Of a stretch of DNA of 50,250 bases, positions 26,697 through 34,801 are shown one piece after another. Within the stretch, counting starts at the first letter, position 1; every line of letters starts with the position of its first letter. The stretch covers positions 1 to 50,250 of the forward strand of contig JABDPB010000052.1 of the NCBI GenBank assembly GCA_013042995.1. The letters run 5' to 3'. A program made the position numbers and the translations under genes. The DNA comes from Ignavibacteriaceae bacterium. GTDB lineage: Bacteria; Bacteroidota; Ignavibacteria; Ignavibacteriales; Ignavibacteriaceae. The notes under the pieces were generated by a model. That model saw nothing but the letters and a program-made list of their open reading frames with translations. It was not told where the DNA came from and searched no databases.

Positions 26697-28325
26697 TTAC
26701 ATCCTTTCAGGAGCAGAAACACCTAGGATTTCCAGTCCGTTTTTAATTACAATTTTTGTAGCAACTGCAAGTGCAAGCCGTGCTTCTGCAAGTTTTTTTT
26801 CACTGCCAAGTATTCTGTGAAGATGGTAAAATTTATGAAACGCAGCAGCCAGTTCTTCTAAATAAATACAAATTCTGTGAGGTTCAAAATTTTCTGCGCT
26901 ATATAAAACTTCTTCTTCAAATAAATGCAATTTTTTAAGCAGTCGCTGTTCCTCTTCCGAGCTTAATAATTCTAAATTATCTTTACTTGGCTTGAGTTTC
27001 TCTTCTTCAACAGTTTTAATAATCGAACAAATTCTTGCATGCGCATACTGCAAATAAAAAACAGGATTTTCATCCGATTGTTTTTTTGCAAGTGTCAAAT
27101 CAAAATTCATGTGCGAAGAAACTGAACGCATGTTAAAAAAGTAACGCACTACGTCGCTTCCGGCTTCCTCAACCAATTCATCCAGAGTTATATAATTTGC
27201 CTTTCGAGTAGACATTTTTACGACCTCACCTTTTTTCAAAACCGTTACAAACTGGTGAATAAGAACTTTTATTTTGCTATCATCGTATCCTAAAGCTTTA
27301 ACTCCAGCTAGAACATCAGGATAAGTTGCATTATGATCGGAACCAAATAAATCAACTATCAAATCATAACCTCGTTCAAACTTTGTAACGTGATAGCCAA
27401 TATCCGGCAAACGGTAAGTTGGTTCACCACTGGATTTTACAATTACTTTATCCTCTTCAATACCTAACTTGGAGAGCTTTAGCCACGTTGCATTATCGCG
27501 TTTGTAAGTTAGTTCTAAAGATTCATATTTATCGAGCAACCAATTAATTTTCCCGTCATCATAAAGTGAATTTTCATTATAAAATATTTTATGAGTAATG
27601 CCTAATCTCTTTAAACTATTTTTTATATCTTCAAAAATTTCTACTTCAGTTATTTCTTTAAATTTTCCTTCGGGTTGTTCATCCTTTAAATTATCACCAT
27701 ACTTTTTATAGATTTTCTTGGCGATTTCTTTTATATAGTCTCCCTGATAGTAATCATCTGGAAATAAAATTTCTTTACCTAAAAGCTGTAAATATCTAAG
27801 TTTAACCGAATCACCAAGCACACGCATTTGTCTGCCTGCATTGTTGAAATAGTATTCCCGGTCAACCGTATAGCCAATCCATTCGAGTAAGTTTGCAACC
27901 GTATCGCCTACAACAGCATTTCTTCCATGCCCCACTGTTAATGGTCCGGTCGGGTTTGCGGAAACAAATTCAACGTTAGCTTTTTTGCCTTTATTTTTTG
28001 AAGATTTGCCGAAGAAATCACACTTAGAAATAATATCAAATGTAATTTTTGTAACAAATTCAGGAGTGAAAAAAAAGTTTATAAAACCAGGTCCAGCAAT
28101 TTCAGTTTTGGAAATTATTCTATTATCTAATTTTAGATTCGATATTATTTCCTGTGCAATTTTCCTTGGGTTCTCTTTTAATTTTTTGGAAAGAAGCATA
28201 GCAGCATTGCAGGAAAGATCTCCATGACTTTCTATTTTGGGAACATCAAACGAGAGGTAAATTTCCGACAAATAGTTAAGTTTCTGCCCTGCATCCGTAA
28301 AAATTTTGTATAAATATTTTTTCAA
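26697..28325 (-). CDS. argS: Arginyl-tRNA synthetase
   Basis: A 542-residue class I synthetase. The N-terminal additional domain has KIESHGDLSCNAAMLLSKKL. The HIGH-like motif is in NPTGPLTVGHGRNAVVGD, and the KMSKS-like loop is VVKMSTRKANYITLDEL. The C-terminal DALR anticodon domain has FYLQYAHARICSI and ends in GLEILGVSAPERM, typical for ArgRS. The start codon is TTG (28323-28325). Length is slightly short but within the family. Confidence 0.98.
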   Translation of the reverse strand: MKKYLYKIFTDAGQKLNYLSEIYLSFDVPKIESHGDLSCNAAMLLSKKLKENPRKIAQEIISNLKLDNRIISKTEIAGPGFINFFFTPEFVTKITFDIISKCDFFGKSSKNKGKKANVEFVSANPTGPLTVGHGRNAVVGDTVANLLEWIGYTVDREYYFNNAGRQMRVLGDSVKLRYLQLLGKEILFPDDYYQGDYIKEIAKKIYKKYGDNLKDEQPEGKFKEITEVEIFEDIKNSLKRLGITHKIFYNENSLYDDGKINWLLDKYESLELTYKRDNATWLKLSKLGIEEDKVIVKSSGEPTYRLPDIGYHVTKFERGYDLIVDLFGSDHNATYPDVLAGVKALGYDDSKIKVLIHQFVTVLKKGEVVKMSTRKANYITLDELVEEAGSDVVRYFFNMRSVSSHMNFDLTLAKKQSDENPVFYLQYAHARICSIIKTVEEEKLKPSKDNLELLSSEEEQRLLKKLHLFEEEVLYSAENFEPHRICIYLEELAAAFHKFYHLHRILGSEKKLAEARLALAVATKIVIKNGLEILGVSAPERM

Positions 28326-28399
28326 GGATTATTTTTTAATTGGTTGAGGAATGAAGTTAAGCATTTTTTAATCGAGGAGAAAAGGATATACAAATTAAA

Positions 28400-28774
28400 T
28401 CATTTTTCCTGATTTACTTTACCTGTTTGTTCATCAATTAATTTTTCGGTTGGAGCATCTCCCCACAGTTTTTCAAGGTTATAAAAATCCCGTGCATCTT
28501 TTCTAAAAATATGAACCACAACATCTATATAATCAAGCAAAACCCAGGAAAGAGCTTTGAATCCCTCTTTATGCCAACACTTTATTCCATCTTCACTCAA
28601 AGATTTATCTATGTGATCTGCAATTGCTTTAACCTGTACATCAGAATCGGCCGAACAAATAACAAAATAGTCTGCAAAAGAAGCAAGATTCCTCAAGTCC
28701 ATTTTAATAACATCGAATCCTTTTTTAACAAAGGCCTGTTGTGCAATTTTTGATGCGAATTTTCCTGAATCCAA
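28400..28774 (-). CDS. rsfS: Ribosome silencing factor
   Basis: A 124-residue RsfS/Iojap protein that binds uL14 and blocks subunit joining in poor growth conditions. Family motifs are DYFVICSADSDVQVKAIADHI, trimmed here to DYFVICSADSD, then WHKEGFKALSWVLLDYIDVVVHIF and FYNLEKLWGDAP. The start is TTG 28772-28774 after an AGAGG site, and the upstream stop TAA lies one base before it. It follows the LytR_C gene, a neighbourhood common in several phyla. Confidence 0.96.
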   Translation of the reverse strand: MDSGKFASKIAQQAFVKKGFDVIKMDLRNLASFADYFVICSADSDVQVKAIADHIDKSLSEDGIKCWHKEGFKALSWVLLDYIDVVVHIFRKDARDFYNLEKLWGDAPTEKLIDEQTGKVNQEK

Positions 28775-28775
28775 T

Positions 28776-29261
28776 TTACGACCTCTTCTTTAATGGAACA
28801 AGCTGTGAATAATCGTTCCCGAGAATAATTGTAACATCCAGCAAGTACTCTTTATTGATTTGCTGAATAATATTTGATCTGTTTAATCCTATTGAATCTG
28901 CAATAACCTGAGCATAAATCAATTTTCCGGATCTATCAATTACAATCGAGTTGTCAATTTCAAATGAACGGTAATTACCCATATTTACAACATCAAAACT
29001 TTTTTCTCGAAGAAAATCAGTCAGTCTATTTGCGATTCCGCTAACGCCGCATCCGTTCAGTACTTCTACCTGTATTTTTGTGGTGGGCGAATTGGTTGAA
29101 ATTATTTCTTTATTACCAGAATTAAACGGTAGCAACTTCGAATATAAGTTATAACTCAAAAATAAATTGATCAAAAAAAGTGAAATTATGAAAAGCTTTT
29201 GGAGTAGAGTAATCGGAATTCTATTTGACGAAGATTTTTTTGTTTCTTTATTTTTTACCAC
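28776..29261 (-). CDS. LytR C-terminal domain membrane protein
   Basis: A 161-residue protein with a short basic cytoplasmic head, one membrane helix (about 19-41) and a periplasmic LytR_C domain recognisable from IQVEVLNGCGVSGIANRLTDFLREK and VIILGND near the end. LytR_C domains usually accompany LCP glycopolymer ligases, but no LCP catalytic domain is present here. Its function is likely in the envelope and is unassigned. rsfS follows after one base. Confidence 0.88.
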   Translation of the reverse strand: MVKNKETKKSSSNRIPITLLQKLFIISLFLINLFLSYNLYSKLLPFNSGNKEIISTNSPTTKIQVEVLNGCGVSGIANRLTDFLREKSFDVVNMGNYRSFEIDNSIVIDRSGKLIYAQVIADSIGLNRSNIIQQINKEYLLDVTIILGNDYSQLVPLKKRS

Positions 29262-29278
29262 TAAAATCTTTTTATTCT

Positions 29279-29794
29279 TTATTCATTTTCGAGTTGTGAT
29301 TCTTTCTCAAACGGACTTCGAACACCGCCAATAAATGGTGAGTAATAACCATAAAATGGATTGAAGTAACCAGAACCGTAAGGCATATTTCTGTACTGCA
29401 GGTGAACAGAAAAATCTTTCCAGGGTCTGTAGTTAACAGCAGCGTTGCTGATATAAATTCCTGAAATATTTTTTTGAAATTGATCGCCTAGAGTACTGTA
29501 AGGAGAATGTACAACACTTACATCAAGTTGCACATCTAAGTTATCCATCAACCTATAAAACATACTGTTTGTGTAAGATGTTAATGAAACTCCGTGTCCG
29601 GCAAACGTAGAATAGCTGACATTAAAAGAATGCCGCATGAAAAAATTATCTGAGTTTAAAAAACCGAATAAAAAGTTCGAGTTCTCAGAAATTATACCAT
29701 CTTTAACGCTGGGAGTTTTTGTACCATCATCTCTAAACTGACCAAAAGCGGTGAAAGTTAACATCAAAAACAATGTTATAATCAAGTTTTTCAT
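29279..29794 (-). CDS. Exported beta-rich hypothetical protein
   Basis: A 171-residue protein with a signal peptide (MKNLIITLFLMLTFTAFGQ). The rest alternates aromatic and polar residues (FFMRHSFNVSYSTF, VSLTSYTNSMFYRL, NAAVNYRPWKDFSVHLQYR), as in outer-membrane beta-strands, then a Tyr/Gly/Pro-rich segment. A small outer-membrane or periplasmic protein is likely. The LytR_C gene follows 17 bp later on the same strand. I do not recognise a family. Confidence 0.75.
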   Translation of the reverse strand: MKNLIITLFLMLTFTAFGQFRDDGTKTPSVKDGIISENSNFLFGFLNSDNFFMRHSFNVSYSTFAGHGVSLTSYTNSMFYRLMDNLDVQLDVSVVHSPYSTLGDQFQKNISGIYISNAAVNYRPWKDFSVHLQYRNMPYGSGYFNPFYGYYSPFIGGVRSPFEKESQLENE

Positions 29795-29954
29795 TTTAAT
29801 TCCATTTTTAACTGCTGAATTTTAGTTAATAACATTTCTAAAATCAAGAGATAATTTTACTGTAATGCAAATTTTCTGACTAAATTTTGATATTTTTTCA
29901 ACAGTTAATTTGAAAGAACTTCAGGTTTAAATCCAAAAGCAGTTTAATTTTGAT

Positions 29955-30518
29955 ATGAAAATTCTAATTATTGATAATTACGACTCATTTACCTTTAACC
30001 TTGTCCAGCTTATTGGAAAAGGCAAGCATCAACTAAGAGTAATAAGAAATGACGAAATGAATGCAGGAGATGTTAAACTATTGGAACCAGCGAAAATAAT
30101 TTTATCCCCAGGACCAGGTAGACCTGAAAATTCAAAGCTTTCACTGGACGTAATAAAAAAATTGGGGGAAGAGGTTCCTATTTTAGGTGTTTGTCTTGGT
30201 ATGCAGGCAATTTGTTATTCCTTTGGAGCTGAGATTTTAAACTCAAGAGAAATTTTTCATGGAAAAACTTCAAATATAAAACATAACTGCGAAGGAATTT
30301 TTAGGGATTTGAAGCAAAACTTCGAAGCTATGCGTTACCATTCTTTAATAGTTAAAAGAAATTCAATCCCGGATGAAATAGAAATAACAGCCTCTACAGA
30401 GAACGGAGTTGTTATGGGAATTCGGCACAAAAAGTATCCTCTTATTGGCATACAGTTTCACCCTGAATCTATTTTAACCCTAGAAGGAAACAAAATGATA
30501 ACAAATTGGCTTGAATAA
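29955..30518 (+). CDS. Glutamine amidotransferase, PabA/TrpG type
   Basis: A 187-residue class I amidotransferase that supplies ammonia to chorismate-using synthases. The start MKILIIDNYDSFTFNLVQLI is diagnostic. The nucleophile Cys is in GVCLGMQAI, and the catalytic His-Glu pair is in QFHPESI. It could serve p-aminobenzoate or anthranilate synthesis. No partner (PabB or TrpE) is in the window. The presence of folB and folK 10 kb away is suggestive but not decisive. Confidence 0.93.
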   Translation: MKILIIDNYDSFTFNLVQLIGKGKHQLRVIRNDEMNAGDVKLLEPAKIILSPGPGRPENSKLSLDVIKKLGEEVPILGVCLGMQAICYSFGAEILNSREIFHGKTSNIKHNCEGIFRDLKQNFEAMRYHSLIVKRNSIPDEIEITASTENGVVMGIRHKKYPLIGIQFHPESILTLEGNKMITNWLE

Positions 30519-30540
30519 AATAGTTACAATAAAGGTTGTA

Positions 30541-30996
30541 CTATTTAACTAAAGCGATCAATTCAATTTCAACTGCAGAATTTAAAGGTAGTTCATTAAC
30601 ACCAACAGCGCTCCTAACGTGTTTGCCATTTTCGCCAAAAATTTTTTCTAGTAGTCCAGATGCACCATTTGCTACTTTTGGTTGATTGGTAAAACCTTCG
30701 GCAGAGTTTACAAATACGGTAAGCTTCACTATTTTACTAATATTATCCAGATTGCTAATAACACTTTTTACAGCACTCAGGCAATTGATAAGACACAGTT
30801 CAGCTGCCTTACAAGCTTGTTGCTCAGATAAATCTTTTCCAACCTTTCCCGAATATATAATCTTTCCATCTTCAATCGGTACCTGTCCCGAAGTAAAAAC
30901 AAAGTTTCCAACTTTCATAGCAGGAATATAAGCGGCAAGTGGCTTTGGTGCTGGAGGCACTAATAATCCAAGCTCTTTTAATTTTTCTTCAATCAT
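30541..30996 (-). CDS. RidA family protein
   Basis: A 151-residue member of the YjgF/YER057c/UK114 family in its longer form. SGQVPIEDGKIIYSGKVG, NCLSAVKSVISNLDNI and HVRSAVGVNELPLNSAVEIELIALV fit the family fold. Canonical RidA deaminates reactive enamines and has an Arg near the C-terminus; here HVRSAVG places an Arg in the matching region. Its stop lies 22 bp from the convergent amidotransferase. Confidence 0.9.
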   Translation of the reverse strand: MIEEKLKELGLLVPPAPKPLAAYIPAMKVGNFVFTSGQVPIEDGKIIYSGKVGKDLSEQQACKAAELCLINCLSAVKSVISNLDNISKIVKLTVFVNSAEGFTNQPKVANGASGLLEKIFGENGKHVRSAVGVNELPLNSAVEIELIALVK

Positions 30997-31093
30997 TTTT
31001 TATCCAAAATATTTCAATGATTTTATTTTTAAGTAAATTTGAGTTAAACAGATCAATAAAAAATTTAACACCTAAATATAAGGATTTATTGAA

Positions 31094-31888
31094 ATGCCGG
31101 ATTTAAAGTTTAATGAATTTGTAGATATCGTAAAACGACTTCGTAAAGAATGTCCATGGGATCGAGAACAAACAAATGAATCAATAAAAGCAGCAACAAT
31201 TGAAGAAGCTTACGAAGTTGTAGAAGCTATTGAAAAAAAAGACTATACTAATTTAAAGAGCGAGCTTGGCGACCTGCTTCTTCACGTAGTTTTTCATACA
31301 ATTATTGCTTCTGAGACTCAGGACTTTACAATTGATGATGTAATTAATTCAATTAAAAGTAAACTTATTCGCAGGCACCCACATGTTTTTGGTGAGGTAA
31401 AAGTATCTAACTCCGAAGAGGTTAAAAAAAATTGGGAGGAAATAAAGTTAAGCGAAGGAAGAGAATCTATTTTAGACGGTGTGCCAGAAATTCTCCCAGC
31501 TTTACAAAGAGCACACAGACTGCAGGAAAAGGCTGCTAAAGTTGGTTTCGACTGGGAAAAGAAGGAAGATGTTTGGAAAAAAGTTATTGAAGAAATTGAA
31601 GAAATGCACGAAGTGGAACTGCAGAGAAAAAAAACAGTCGATGAAAAGACAGATGAAAAGTTTTACGAAATCTTAGAAGACGAAGTTGGTGATGTATTCT
31701 TTGCTCTTGTAAATTACGCAAGATTTTTAGGTATAAATCCTGAAAATGCTTTGCGGAGGACTAATAAAAAATTTATAGCAAGGTTTCACTACATTGAAAA
31801 GAGAATTTCAGAGACTGGCAAAATTATAAGTGAATCAAATTTAATGGAGATGGATAAATACTGGGAAGAAAGTAAAAAAATTATTTAG
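31094..31888 (+). CDS. mazG: Nucleoside triphosphate pyrophosphohydrolase MazG
   Basis: The 264-residue protein carries two MazG repeats, as in E. coli MazG. The first has RKECPWDREQT, IEEAYEVVEAIE and ELGDLLLHVVFH. The second has VIEEIEEMHEVE and LEDEVGDVFFALVNYARFL. The acidic ExxE and ExxD sites bind magnesium and hydrolyse non-canonical or excess NTPs. The ATG follows an AAGGA-type site. The last 8 bp overlap the convergent phoH gene. Confidence 0.96.
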   Translation: MPDLKFNEFVDIVKRLRKECPWDREQTNESIKAATIEEAYEVVEAIEKKDYTNLKSELGDLLLHVVFHTIIASETQDFTIDDVINSIKSKLIRRHPHVFGEVKVSNSEEVKKNWEEIKLSEGRESILDGVPEILPALQRAHRLQEKAAKVGFDWEKKEDVWKKVIEEIEEMHEVELQRKKTVDEKTDEKFYEILEDEVGDVFFALVNYARFLGINPENALRRTNKKFIARFHYIEKRISETGKIISESNLMEMDKYWEESKKII

Positions 31889-32849
31889 CGTGATTGTTTG
31901 AATTATTAAACTTATCATATGCATCAATTATATCTTTAACAAGTTTGTGCCTAACTACATCTGATTTATCAAAATATGCAAAAGCAACACCTTCAACATT
32001 TGATAAAATATCTTTTGCCTGAACTAAACCACTAACCTGCTTTACCGGTAAATCTATTTGAGTAATATCGCCTGTTATAATTGCACGTGAATTTGCACCC
32101 AACCTTGTCAAAAACATTTTCATTTGCATCGGAGTTGAGTTCTGTGCTTCATCCAAAATCACATAAGCGTTATTCAACGTTCTTCCACGCATATATGCAA
32201 GCGGTACAATTTCAATCGTTCGTTTTTCGATATAGCTTCGTAATTTATCGGAGGGGATCATATCATCCAATGCATCGTAGAGGGGGCGAAGATAAGGATC
32301 AATTTTTTCTCTAAAATCTCCTGGCAAAAATCCTAAGCTTTCGCCGGCTTCGACAGCAGGCCGCGCTAAAACAAGCTTCTTTACAATACCTTTTTTTAAT
32401 GCCGATACAGCAACTGCAACAGCAAGATATGTTTTGCCTGTTCCTGCAGGACCGATTGCAAAACAAATATCATTTTTTCGCGCAAGATTTAAATAGTTTA
32501 ATTGTCCTGATGTTCGGGCTTTTATTACATCTTTTTTCGTGTAAAGAACTATCGTATCAAATTCGTCGTTATCAACAATTTCTTTACCTTCAACGGTTAA
32601 ATTTAAAATTGTTTCCACATCATTCGGGGTTAGCTTACCGCTTGTGTTTAATACATAAACCATCTCTTTGAAAATCTTTTCAAGCAACTCAACCTCTTCA
32701 ATTACACCTTTTAAAATAATTATATCGCCGCGTGCGGTAATGGTTGTGTTAAATCGGTCCTCAAGTACCTTCAAATTGGTATCATTGAAGCCAAGAAAAC
32801 CAAGCATATCAACATCATCAATTGTAATTTTTTTTTCTACTGCCGTCAT
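31881..32849 (-). CDS. PhoH family ATPase
   Basis: A 322-residue protein with a KH-like N-terminal region (about 20-90) and a RecA-like ATPase core. Walker A is GPAGTGKT (133-140), Walker B is AYVILDEAQN, and the RLGANSRAIITGDITQIDLP stretch is characteristic of PhoH (PhoL-like in neighbourhood). Homologues are linked to RNA processing and ribosome maturation with YbeY; ybeY is not in the window. A terminator just upstream separates it from the LysM gene. Confidence 0.95.
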   Translation of the reverse strand: MTAVEKKITIDDVDMLGFLGFNDTNLKVLEDRFNTTITARGDIIILKGVIEEVELLEKIFKEMVYVLNTSGKLTPNDVETILNLTVEGKEIVDNDEFDTIVLYTKKDVIKARTSGQLNYLNLARKNDICFAIGPAGTGKTYLAVAVAVSALKKGIVKKLVLARPAVEAGESLGFLPGDFREKIDPYLRPLYDALDDMIPSDKLRSYIEKRTIEIVPLAYMRGRTLNNAYVILDEAQNSTPMQMKMFLTRLGANSRAIITGDITQIDLPVKQVSGLVQAKDILSNVEGVAFAYFDKSDVVRHKLVKDIIDAYDKFNNSNNHAK

Positions 32850-32863
32850 AATCAGGTTTAAAT

Positions 32864-32903
32864 AGAAAAACCCTTATCCTTTTAGAATGGACAAGGGTTT
32901 TTT
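32864..32903 (-). terminator. Strong rho-independent terminator after the LysM gene, probably bidirectional
   Basis: AACCCTTATCC (32869-32879) and GGACAAGGGTT (32889-32899) pair over 10 of 11 bases with a 9-nt loop. On the minus strand the stem is followed by TTTTTCTATTT; on the plus strand it is followed by TTTTTT. It ends the lipoprotein-LysM transcript 39 bp after the stop. Confidence 0.85.
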
Positions 32904-32937
32904 AGTTACGAATAATTTTTAAACATTAAAAAGATTT

Positions 32938-33621
32938 TTATTGAACTGGAGCCGGTTTGTAATTTCTTCTTAATCTTTCGTATTTGTCTTTTTCCTCTTG
33001 TGTTAGTGGAGGAATATCAAATACCTGATCAGGATAAATTAAATCAGGATTTTTGATTTTATTTCTGTTTGCTTTATAAATTATAGGCCAAGCAAATCCA
33101 TTTCCATAATGCTCTTTCTTTCTTGCAATTCCCCATAGATGATCACCTCTAACCACTTTATAAGCAATTACAGGAGGAGCATCAATCCAATCGTCAAGAG
33201 CAGCCTGCATTTTAACATGAACCTTCTCAAAGAATTCAGGTAGAGCACTGATTTTATTCATCTTTAAAGCATCAAGATCAGCTTGTCTATCTGCTTTCGG
33301 ACTTTCTTTTCTTTTTATCTTTCCGTCTAATTCATTAACGGCTTTTCTAAAGTTTTCAACATCGCTTCTGGTTGCACCAACTAATGCATAAAGTTCATCT
33401 ATACATTCTTCAGGATCCTGCAAGCCAGCTAATGTTGCATTAAGATTATCCAAGTCTGCATTAAGAGCTTCCATTTCGGACATCAAAGCTTGTTTTTTAC
33501 CCGTTAAGCGGGTCATTTCAGCTTCCCATTCTTCTACTGTCATTTCTTCCTGTGCAAAAGAAGAAATAGAGAATAAAAACACAAGGGAAACTAGAGCTAC
33601 TAAGAAATTTTTGAGTTTCAT
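32938..33621 (-). CDS. Periplasmic coiled-coil protein with C-terminal LysM domain
   Basis: A 227-residue protein with a signal peptide (1-23, cut near SSFAQ). A helical, coiled-coil-prone region at about 28-70 is followed by another charged helical region (about 80-150) and a LysM peptidoglycan-binding domain at 153-204 (YKVVRGDHLWGIARKKEHYG through PDQVFDIP). GGAGGT-like site GGAGGTAAATAAATG gives strong initiation. It follows the coiled-coil lipoprotein gene by 44 bp under a shared promoter. Its likely place is the periplasm, bound to peptidoglycan. No enzyme domain is present. Confidence 0.9.
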   Translation of the reverse strand: MKLKNFLVALVSLVFLFSISSFAQEEMTVEEWEAEMTRLTGKKQALMSEMEALNADLDNLNATLAGLQDPEECIDELYALVGATRSDVENFRKAVNELDGKIKRKESPKADRQADLDALKMNKISALPEFFEKVHVKMQAALDDWIDAPPVIAYKVVRGDHLWGIARKKEHYGNGFAWPIIYKANRNKIKNPDLIYPDQVFDIPPLTQEEKDKYERLRRNYKPAPVQ

Positions 33622-33665
33622 TTATTTACCTCCAATTTCATTTATATTATTAAATTCCAATTATG

Positions 33666-33941
33666 TTACTTAGGCAGCTTTTGTAAGTTAGCCCTTGTTT
33701 CTTCTTTTTGCTTATTGCATTCAGCCAATTTTCTATTTATTGTCTGAATTTCAGATTCAAGCTGGGCTCTTTCATCTTTAAGCTGATTTGCTTCTGCTTC
33801 AAGAGATTTTACTTCCTGTCTTAAAGCATCGAGTTCAGCTAATTGAGCTTCGCTAAGTCCACCACAGCCAGCAAATAATGCTGCGCTTAGAAACAGCACT
33901 ACCACGAACGATGGCAATTTGAAGTTTTTAAGTAGGCTCAT
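33666..33941 (-). CDS. Small coiled-coil lipoprotein
   Basis: A 91-residue protein with a lipobox ending LFAGC (C26). The mature part is almost entirely one alpha-helix with heptads (LAELDALRQEVKSLEAEANQ onward), like a long coiled coil. It has a perfect GGAGGT Shine-Dalgarno and a promoter about 110 bp upstream, suggesting high expression. It resembles Lpp in design (lipid anchor plus helical rod) but not in sequence. With the LysM gene next to it, an outer-membrane to peptidoglycan link is a reasonable inference. Confidence 0.85.
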   Translation of the reverse strand: MSLLKNFKLPSFVVVLFLSAALFAGCGGLSEAQLAELDALRQEVKSLEAEANQLKDERAQLESEIQTINRKLAECNKQKEETRANLQKLPK

Positions 33942-34051
33942 ATGTAACCTCCGATTATTTATGTTTGTTAATATTGGAAATTATTAAAAGGGAATTAATT
34001 CCTTTTCTTAAACTACAACCGATAAACATGTAGTAGAAATTTTAACATGCT

Positions 34052-34080
34052 TATATACTTAAATACCCTAAAAAATTCAA
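34052..34080 (-). promoter_or_regulatory. Candidate promoter for the lipoprotein-LysM pair
   Basis: On the minus strand TTGAAT (34075-34080) and TATATA (34052-34057) are separated by 17 nt. The leader would be about 100 nt and contains a GGAATTAATTCC palindrome (33991-34002) that may fold near the 5' end. A GGAGGT site precedes the start codon. Confidence 0.5.
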
Positions 34081-34100
34081 ATAAAATGATAATTAATTCT

Positions 34101-34796
34101 TCAAATTAGCCGTTTTTCAACAAAGCTGGTATACCCCGCACTGGCTAAAATAAGGTGATCAAAAACAGGAATATCCATCAATTTTCCAGCTTCTACAATT
34201 TTTTCTGTTATTGAAATATCCTCATTACTTGGCTCTAAATTGCCGCTTGGATGGTTGTGAATAAGAATTATGCTTGCTGAAAGACAATCAATTGCCACTT
34301 TAAAAATTTCTCTAGGATGCACAACACTGGAATTTAGATTTCCAATTGAAATCGTTTCATGCTTTATAATCTTGTTTGAAGAATTAAGGCAAACAACAAT
34401 AAATCTTTCCTTTAATTCATCTCTAAGCAGTGGAATAAATATTTCTGCAATATCCTGAGGTGATGTGATTTTTTTGTTTGATAGCAATCTTTTTTGAGAC
34501 TGAATTCGTCTATTCAATTCAAATGCTGCTGCAAGTGTTGCGGCTTTATCTTTTCCGATTCCTTCAACTTTCTGAAGTGAATCAATAGATCTGGAAGCAA
34601 GTGATGCAAGGGTTCCATCATTTTTTATCAACTCTCTGGCAATTTCTAAAACAGATTTTCCTTTTTTTCCGGTTCTTAAAAGAATTGCAACCAATTCCGC
34701 ATCCGATAAACTTTGCGAGCCCCGTAACAGTAATTTTTCTCGCGGACGATCATCTATTGGCAAATCCTTAACAGTATTTTTTTCTTTCCTTTCCAA
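34101..34796 (-). CDS. radC: RadC family JAB-domain protein
   Basis: A 231-residue protein with an N-terminal helix-hairpin-helix region (about 20-80, with LQKVEGIGKDKAATLAAAFE) and a C-terminal JAB/MPN metalloprotease-like domain. The metal motif HNHPSG followed by an Asp (EPSNEDISIT) is complete. Despite the name, a DNA-repair role is not confirmed for the family. It follows the LpoA-like gene by 5 bp. Confidence 0.95.
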   Translation of the reverse strand: MERKEKNTVKDLPIDDRPREKLLLRGSQSLSDAELVAILLRTGKKGKSVLEIARELIKNDGTLASLASRSIDSLQKVEGIGKDKAATLAAAFELNRRIQSQKRLLSNKKITSPQDIAEIFIPLLRDELKERFIVVCLNSSNKIIKHETISIGNLNSSVVHPREIFKVAIDCLSASIILIHNHPSGNLEPSNEDISITEKIVEAGKLMDIPVFDHLILASAGYTSFVEKRLI

Positions 34797-34801
34797 ATCC
34801 T

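Noticed and set aside
30517..30547. AT-rich imperfect hairpin between the amidotransferase and RidA stops
   Set aside because: The arms match only with a bulge and are mostly A/T, so it may be chance; not called as a terminator.
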